NCBI GenBank assembly: GCA_037903475.1
Contig: JBAJFG010000127.1
Location: 1-64,000, forward strand
Source: Ancylostoma caninum
Taxonomy: Eukaryota > Nematoda > Chromadorea > Rhabditida > Ancylostomatidae
DNA: 64,000 nt
Reading direction: 5' to 3'
Part shown: piece by piece, positions 59,641 through 64,000 of the stretch
Position numbering within the stretch: the first letter of the stretch is position 1
How the letters are laid out: every line of letters starts with the position of its first letter
Notes under the pieces: model-generated
The model's database searches: none
Seen by the model: only the letters and a program-made list of their open reading frames with translations
What the model was told of the DNA's origin: nothing
Translations under genes and position numbers: made by a program

Positions 59641-60449
59641 AATTTCGCATGAGTGAGAATTCCAAGTCATCTGTAGCTCCCTTCTGTTGTTCGCAATTAC
59701 ATGATGTCGCTTTTCATAGAGACAGCTGAGGAACTGCACAGTCTCTGGCAAGAGTGAGTGAATGGGGAGAAGGGCATTTATGAATAAAGTATTGTTTGGT
59801 GTTTGTTGGAATGATAAACATGTTCGAGACCTGTCAAAACTAGCACAAACTTATTTTTCACCTCACGCCTTCGCACTACGCCAAAGAAGCTAGGTATCCT
59901 TGATAATTATGTAAAATCCTTGGTAATTATGTAGAATAAGGCACACGACGCACACGTGCAAGGTCCTTGTTTCTCACCTAAAGCTGCATTTTGACTTCGA
60001 AGTGAACACCTTTTCCGTTAACACTTCGCCGCAAGTAGTAAGCAGAAAAGTTGCCATCATTCCACGACGAGCCACCAACGAAGAAGCGGTGCATAAGGAC
60101 CTCCGGGTAAGGTTTTCATGTGTCACGATTACGTGGATTGTGCTATTCACCCCTCATTTCAGTGGCATCATCACCAAGAATGAAGGAGGTGAAGGTGAAG
60201 AACAAGAATGTTAGTGAAATTTGCACGTGCTCCACTCTCACATCACCTCCAGGTCCATTGTAACTTGTGAGACAATAAGAAACTATTGCGGCTAACAAGC
60301 TATGTACCAGCCTGTGTCATTTGTCAAAAGGAGAGTTTACGACGCCGTGGTCGACAAGAATGCCATCGTGATACATGGCGATTCCCGAGACAACGCGGAC
60401 GAGTTTCCGCATGCTGCAGTTTAGTAGAATCGATAGCATGTATGCATGT

Positions 60450-60697
60450 GTAGTGTGTTCCACCGGGAACATAGTTGCGAAGATATCAGAGAAGGAGAGA
60501 ACGCTAGAAATAGTGCCGTGTTTGGGGATAGGAGGGGGTAAAGGGGCTCCCAAGGCTCGCTGACAGTCATAGCCTGCCTTGGGAGCCTGTACCATGCGGA
60601 GATTTTGCGTGGTTGCTGCAACGGGTAGCGGCCACGCCCGCGCTCCGTAATTGCGGCCAAAAGCGGATTAGCGGCTCTCTGTGAGCTAAGAGACTAT
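60450..60697. repeat. Partial copy of the TATAGTCCG MITE family
   Basis: CACCGGGAACATAGTTGCGAAGATATCAGAGAAGGAGAGA-type sequence matches 13288-13330, and the right end TIR is present near 60690. The left end is not recognisable. An internal segment is shared only with the 13.2 kb copy. Confidence 0.55.
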
Positions 60698-60791
60698 ACG
60701 AACAGCTTTTCATTCAGCTAGCTGAATTCTCGCTCTAACGCAGCCCCTCCCAAAAAATGTTATTGAGAAAAACAGCGTTATTATTGGCACT

Positions 60792-61700
60792 ATGTTTATT
60801 TTTAGGCAACTGAAAAGGGCGCAGCGACGGGAGGACTGGAAATTCAGAGCGATTCTTCTAGCAGATAGAATGGCCGCAATAAGAGGAAATTGCTTCGAGT
60901 TGAGGTCAGCTAAGGCAAGCACGCTTTATAAATATACGGATGAAAAATTACGAAGAAAGGAATATGAGCTAGGCAAGTTGGTAACAATGCCATCAAATTA
61001 CGTCGGTAGCAGGAAATGGTGTCAGAAACAGTATTCGAAAGGAATGGCTATTGCACAGAGGCTGGGGAAACCAGACTTATTCCTCACGTTCACGAGAAAC
61101 AGCGAGTGGCCTGAGTTAAAGAAGAACCATCCCGGAAAACATGACAGCTGGATCACAGATCCATTTTTGTTTGTCCGTTTTTTTTTTGTTTTTTATGTGA
61201 AGTTAAGAATTTTTAAGAGACCTCAAGGACGGGAGAATATTTGGTGAGGTTCTTGCGTATCAAGCATCAGTTGAGTTTCAAAAGTGGAATGCCTCATGCT
61301 CACATTCTTTTAACTCTTGCAGAGAATATTACGACTGCCGAAGAAGTAGATAGGTGTATATCCGCCACCATTCCTCCGTTTCCAGTGAAAGGAGAAAAGG
61401 ATCATGATTCAAAAAGAGATTGCATGAATATGTGTAGAAATTTATGATACATGAACCTTGTACTGGCCGTGAGGATTTGACATGATGACAAAGAAATCCC
61501 TAGCTTTGTGAGAAGCGCTTTCCTAAACAGTTTCGTGATACAACGGAAATTTCCGACGATGGGTATCCTCTATATAAGCGACCAGATGATGGTCGCTACA
61601 TGGCAGTGGGTCGTGAAAAGCAAACTCTTGCTAGCAATGCTGATGTAGTTCCCTATAATAGCTGTCTATTAACTCGATATAATTGCCATATATCGAGTTA
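60792..61700 (+). pseudogene. Decayed Helitron Rep (HUH) region
   Basis: Helitron RepHel proteins mobilise rolling-circle transposons using an HUH nuclease and a helicase. Here successive frames give the N-terminal landmarks in order: KASTLYKYTDEKLRRKEY, MPSNYVGSRKWCQKQYSKGM, GKPDLFLTFTRNSEWPEL, RDLKDGRIFGEVLAYQASVE, GMPHAHILLTLAE (the H-A-H of the HUH site), ISDDGYPLYKRPDDGRYM and VVPYNSCLLTRYNCHI. Frame shifts around 61180-61270 and stops after 61447 break it. The copy ends abruptly near 61700 beside a small inverted repeat. No helicase part follows. It is a truncated, dead copy. Confidence 0.85.
61671..61699. repeat. 11-bp inverted repeat at the Helitron break
   Basis: AACTCGATATA and TATATCGAGTT are perfect complements separated by 7 bases, exactly where Helitron coding similarity ends. 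It overlaps the conserved RYNCHI codons, so it is not the canonical Helitron 3' hairpin. Confidence 0.6.
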
Positions 61701-61879
61701 TTATTATTATATATCATTCATAAACCATCATTGGTCGTGTGCGGCCGCGCTTTCTTAAGGCTCTTCTTCAAGTTCTATTAGTTCACGATCTGTAGCTTCG
61801 GGCTTATTACGATTACTATGGTTTTTATGCAAGCACAGTAAGTAAGTAATTTTATCCTCATTCCTGATCGCGCGCCTTT

Positions 61880-61963
61880 TTTCGAGCTTCGCTAAGGTTT
61901 GCATATTGCTATCGTCTCAGCTTTCGAGCTTCGCTAAGGTTTGCATATTGCTATCGTCTCAGT
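61880..61963. repeat. 42-bp tandem duplication
   Basis: Two copies starting TTTCGAGCTTCGCTAAGG and ending ATTGCTATCGTCTCAG lie head to tail with essentially no differences, between the Helitron and non-LTR remnants. It is a recent local duplication. Confidence 0.9.
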
Positions 61964-62017
61964 GCTTTTGATCCTTGACTGGAAGTTAGCAAAAGATGAG
62001 AACATCTAAAGCTGATC

Positions 62018-62258
62018 ATGCAGAATACAGCTGCAAATGTTGAGGATGACGATGAGTTGAGCAAAATGACTGTCAGTGAGCTTATTACATACGCTAAAGA
62101 GAGGAACAAGGACCCGACAATCGAGCATGTGCTAGAGCTTCTCTCTCAAAAGATCCCTAGAGAGATTTCTCGTGAAGTAGAGGCTGAAAAGCGCGCCCTA
62201 CTGTTGTCATTAGTGGCATAAAGGAACCTGCCGAGGGACAGGAACCTGTCGACGTATG
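62018..62258 (+). pseudogene. ORF1 remnant of a non-LTR retrotransposon
   Basis: An acidic start (NVEDDDELSKMTVSELI) leads into a coiled-coil-like stretch (REISREVEAEKRA). In the next frame VISGIKEPAEGQEPVDV follows, the kind of segment (V-I-x-G-I-x-E) seen in ORF1 proteins of CR1/L1-like elements. One frameshift near 62205 separates them. It is followed directly by the reverse transcriptase part of ORF2, so the rest of ORF1 and the ORF2 endonuclease are missing. Confidence 0.6.
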
Positions 62259-63260
62259 ACTGTAAGAGTTAGACAACGATTCTCCAATAGATATTCATGT
62301 ACCAGTGGAGTCGCGCAGGGAGGAGCATTGTCACCACTGCTATTCCTCATGTATACCATTGATCTACCGCAATTACGAAGAACTTCTTCCGAAGTTAAGG
62401 TGCAAGCATATGCGGAAGACGTAAAGATCTATGGTGCATTCAACAGTCAAAATAGCATTGATGTCCATTCTGCGCTCTCGCTGTCGATTGGAAAACTCAT
62501 TACTTGGACTTTGCAGTGGGAGCTACCCATCAACCCTAACAAACGCTCTTTTTTGCACCTCGGCGATTGCGACTCACCCTGGCTATACCATAAATGGAGT
62601 CAAAATGAATCAATGTCAACATGCTCAAGACTTGGGCGTCTTGATAGATATCCACCTTAAATTCTCTGCCCATATTGATGCCGTTGTTAAGAGAGCATAT
62701 TCCACCCTTTCAACATCTTCCGTAGTGTTCACTGCTCCAAACATACTATTTTAACTAAACTCTATAAAGCATATGTGCTACCACACTTGGAATACTGCTC
62801 TCAAGTGTGGAATCCTACTCTTGAAAAAGATATAGAAAAGATTGAAAAAGTCCAACACACTTTCACGCGTTTAACATTTCATAGGTGTTTTCGTGAACCA
62901 CTTCCACGAAATCTTTCTGAGTATAACAGCCGCCTTAAGACTTTAGGTCTAAGAAGTTTACAAGATCGGAGATTGTTTTTTGACCTAGTTTTCTGTTTCT
63001 GTATTCTACGTAAAGAAATTGGATTGAATGCGAGTAAATATTGGATATTTAGACCAACATCCACGAGATTAGGTGGATTTGATCTACATTATGCGAAGCC
63101 CAACCGCCACAACATCTCTGCTCTGCTCAACATTGTACTTTACCGTTGTGCTAGACTCTTTCAACGCCAATCTCCTGAAGTTCTCTCATCTGAAAATAGT
63201 AACATTTTTAGGAAAAAACTGCTGAAAACGAATATGAACCGTTTCTTTGATGGCATTTGA
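62259..63260 (+). pseudogene. CR1/Jockey-like reverse transcriptase, 3' half, frameshifted
   Basis: The reverse transcriptase core is recognisable from RYSCTSGVAQGGALSPLLFL (block 4) and AYAEDVKIYG, where the catalytic F/Y-A-D-D has become Y-A-E-D. The frame shifts near 62560 into CQHAQDLGVLIDIHLKFSAH, and shifts back near 62720 into KLYKAYVLPHLEYCSQVWNP and KIEKVQHTFTRLTFHR. These are the post-transcriptase landmarks of CR1/Jockey-type elements. The frame then runs to TGA at 63258-63260. The fingers and the whole endonuclease are absent upstream. A dead, internally deleted copy. Confidence 0.88.
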
Positions 63261-63269
63261 CACACTAGA

Positions 63270-64000
63270 ATTCATCTTTTCACTTATTCAGATATATGCG
63301 TTAACTTACTACCATACTACTCTCACATGAAGCTAAGGCGCACAATTAGTCCATGCTTCAGGAAAAAAAAAGTTATTTGAACTGAAAAAGTAAAGGATGC
63401 AAGCGTTTATTCCATTTGAAAATGGAAAACTGAAAAATGAAAGAAAAATGAAAAATGGAAGACTGAAAATTTTTCTACTCCTTTTGTCTTACTTTCAACT
63501 TCAGAAATCGAAAAGCTTTGTTCAACTTTCAAGGATTTAGTACGAAACGTGATTTAAGCTGCCAATTTTTTTGTTGAGGATCTAATGTCTTGATAAGCTG
63601 TCGAGCTGTCGTCTCGTCTGCTAATACTTGAACGGAAATTAATTCCAGCTGGCAAAGCTGACTGAGAAATAGAACTGGACATATCCAGTAGTCAAGACGA
63701 GAAAGGAAGCGAACGCATCCTAGGGTATGCTGGTTGTGTCCACCAACGTCCACGGATGACTGTACCAGCACTCCGAACTCTTCCATTGGTCTACCATGAG
63801 TCCATTATTAAGGGTGAGTTCAGTCAGGTTCGACGAGGCCACGCCCTCTTTAACTCCTCGATGTGGAGCCTGGAGCCTTGTTGGAGTCATTCGTTGTAGA
63901 AGGTAGACACAACTAGCATACCCCCGGATGTGTTCACTTTGTAAGCCAGATGTGTTACACCGAAGTTTGTGAGGATCTCCTTCAGTAGTGCTAGGTCACC
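63270..64000. other. Window end, no gene established
   Basis: A minus-strand frame at 63529-63786 and the minus-strand sequence near 63900-64000 (ALLKEILTNFGVTHLAYKVN-like) are protein-like but unidentified. A piece resembling the right arm of the 25294-25491 MITE lies at 63836-63871. Confidence 0.35.

Noticed and set aside
1..64000. CRISPR array or bacterial defence island
   Set aside because: No regularly spaced short repeats with unique spacers and no bacterial gene organisation; the sequence is clearly eukaryotic.

Overview
The window looks like nuclear DNA of a nematode, most likely a parasitic strongylid (hookworm-like, clade V). It is AT-rich and eukaryotic, with GT-AG introns from about 60 bp to more than 3 kb, acceptors of the TTTCAG type, and a heavy load of small DNA transposons, foldback elements, minisatellites and decayed Helitron and non-LTR copies. 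The species is inferred; nothing in the sequence fixes it. There are no prokaryotic operons, no CRISPR array and no convincing functional tRNA or rRNA gene.

The one gene I can reconstruct completely is a Na+/H+ exchanger of the NHE/NHX (SLC9A) family on the + strand, 26560-40312. I assembled 18 coding exons whose phases all agree and which give 778 codons plus a stop: a signal peptide, about 12 membrane segments with the family motifs ([27 protein letters not shown]), a basic juxtamembrane helix and a Ser/Thr/Pro-rich cytoplasmic tail. Length and layout best fit the nematode PBO-4/NHX-7 type, but that subfamily call is an inference. A second gene ends tail-to-tail with it (terminal exon 40668-40959, minus strand); I could not find its upstream exons.

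Layout. 1-2600: no gene, one hairpin. 2728-3246: unplaced minus-strand candidate exons. 3413-4789: inverted-repeat element with tRNA-like arms around an acidic, Cys/His-rich ORF. 4.8-26.5 kb: intergenic, with scattered MITEs (hAT-like, TTAA-type, TA-type). 26.5-40.3 kb: the exchanger gene, introns full of foldbacks and an hAT MITE with a perfect 8-bp target duplication. 40.3-60.8 kb: intergenic, with a three-unit hairpin repeat (46.1-46.4 kb), an RTE-type retrotransposon tail (47.3-47.6 kb), an hAT MITE inserted in an AT microsatellite (51.7 kb), a TA MITE (55.1 kb), a 60-bp minisatellite (57.0-57.6 kb) and a 96-bp tandem duplication. 60.8-63.3 kb: a decayed Helitron Rep region followed by an internally deleted CR1/Jockey-like element.

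I did not find an obvious new defence or biosynthetic system. The two most unusual structures are the 3.4-4.8 kb inverted-repeat element, which may be an undescribed mobile element carrying its own TATA box and zinc-finger-like ORF, and the 46.1-46.4 kb tandem array in which every unit pairs a splice-acceptor-like tract with a very stable hairpin.
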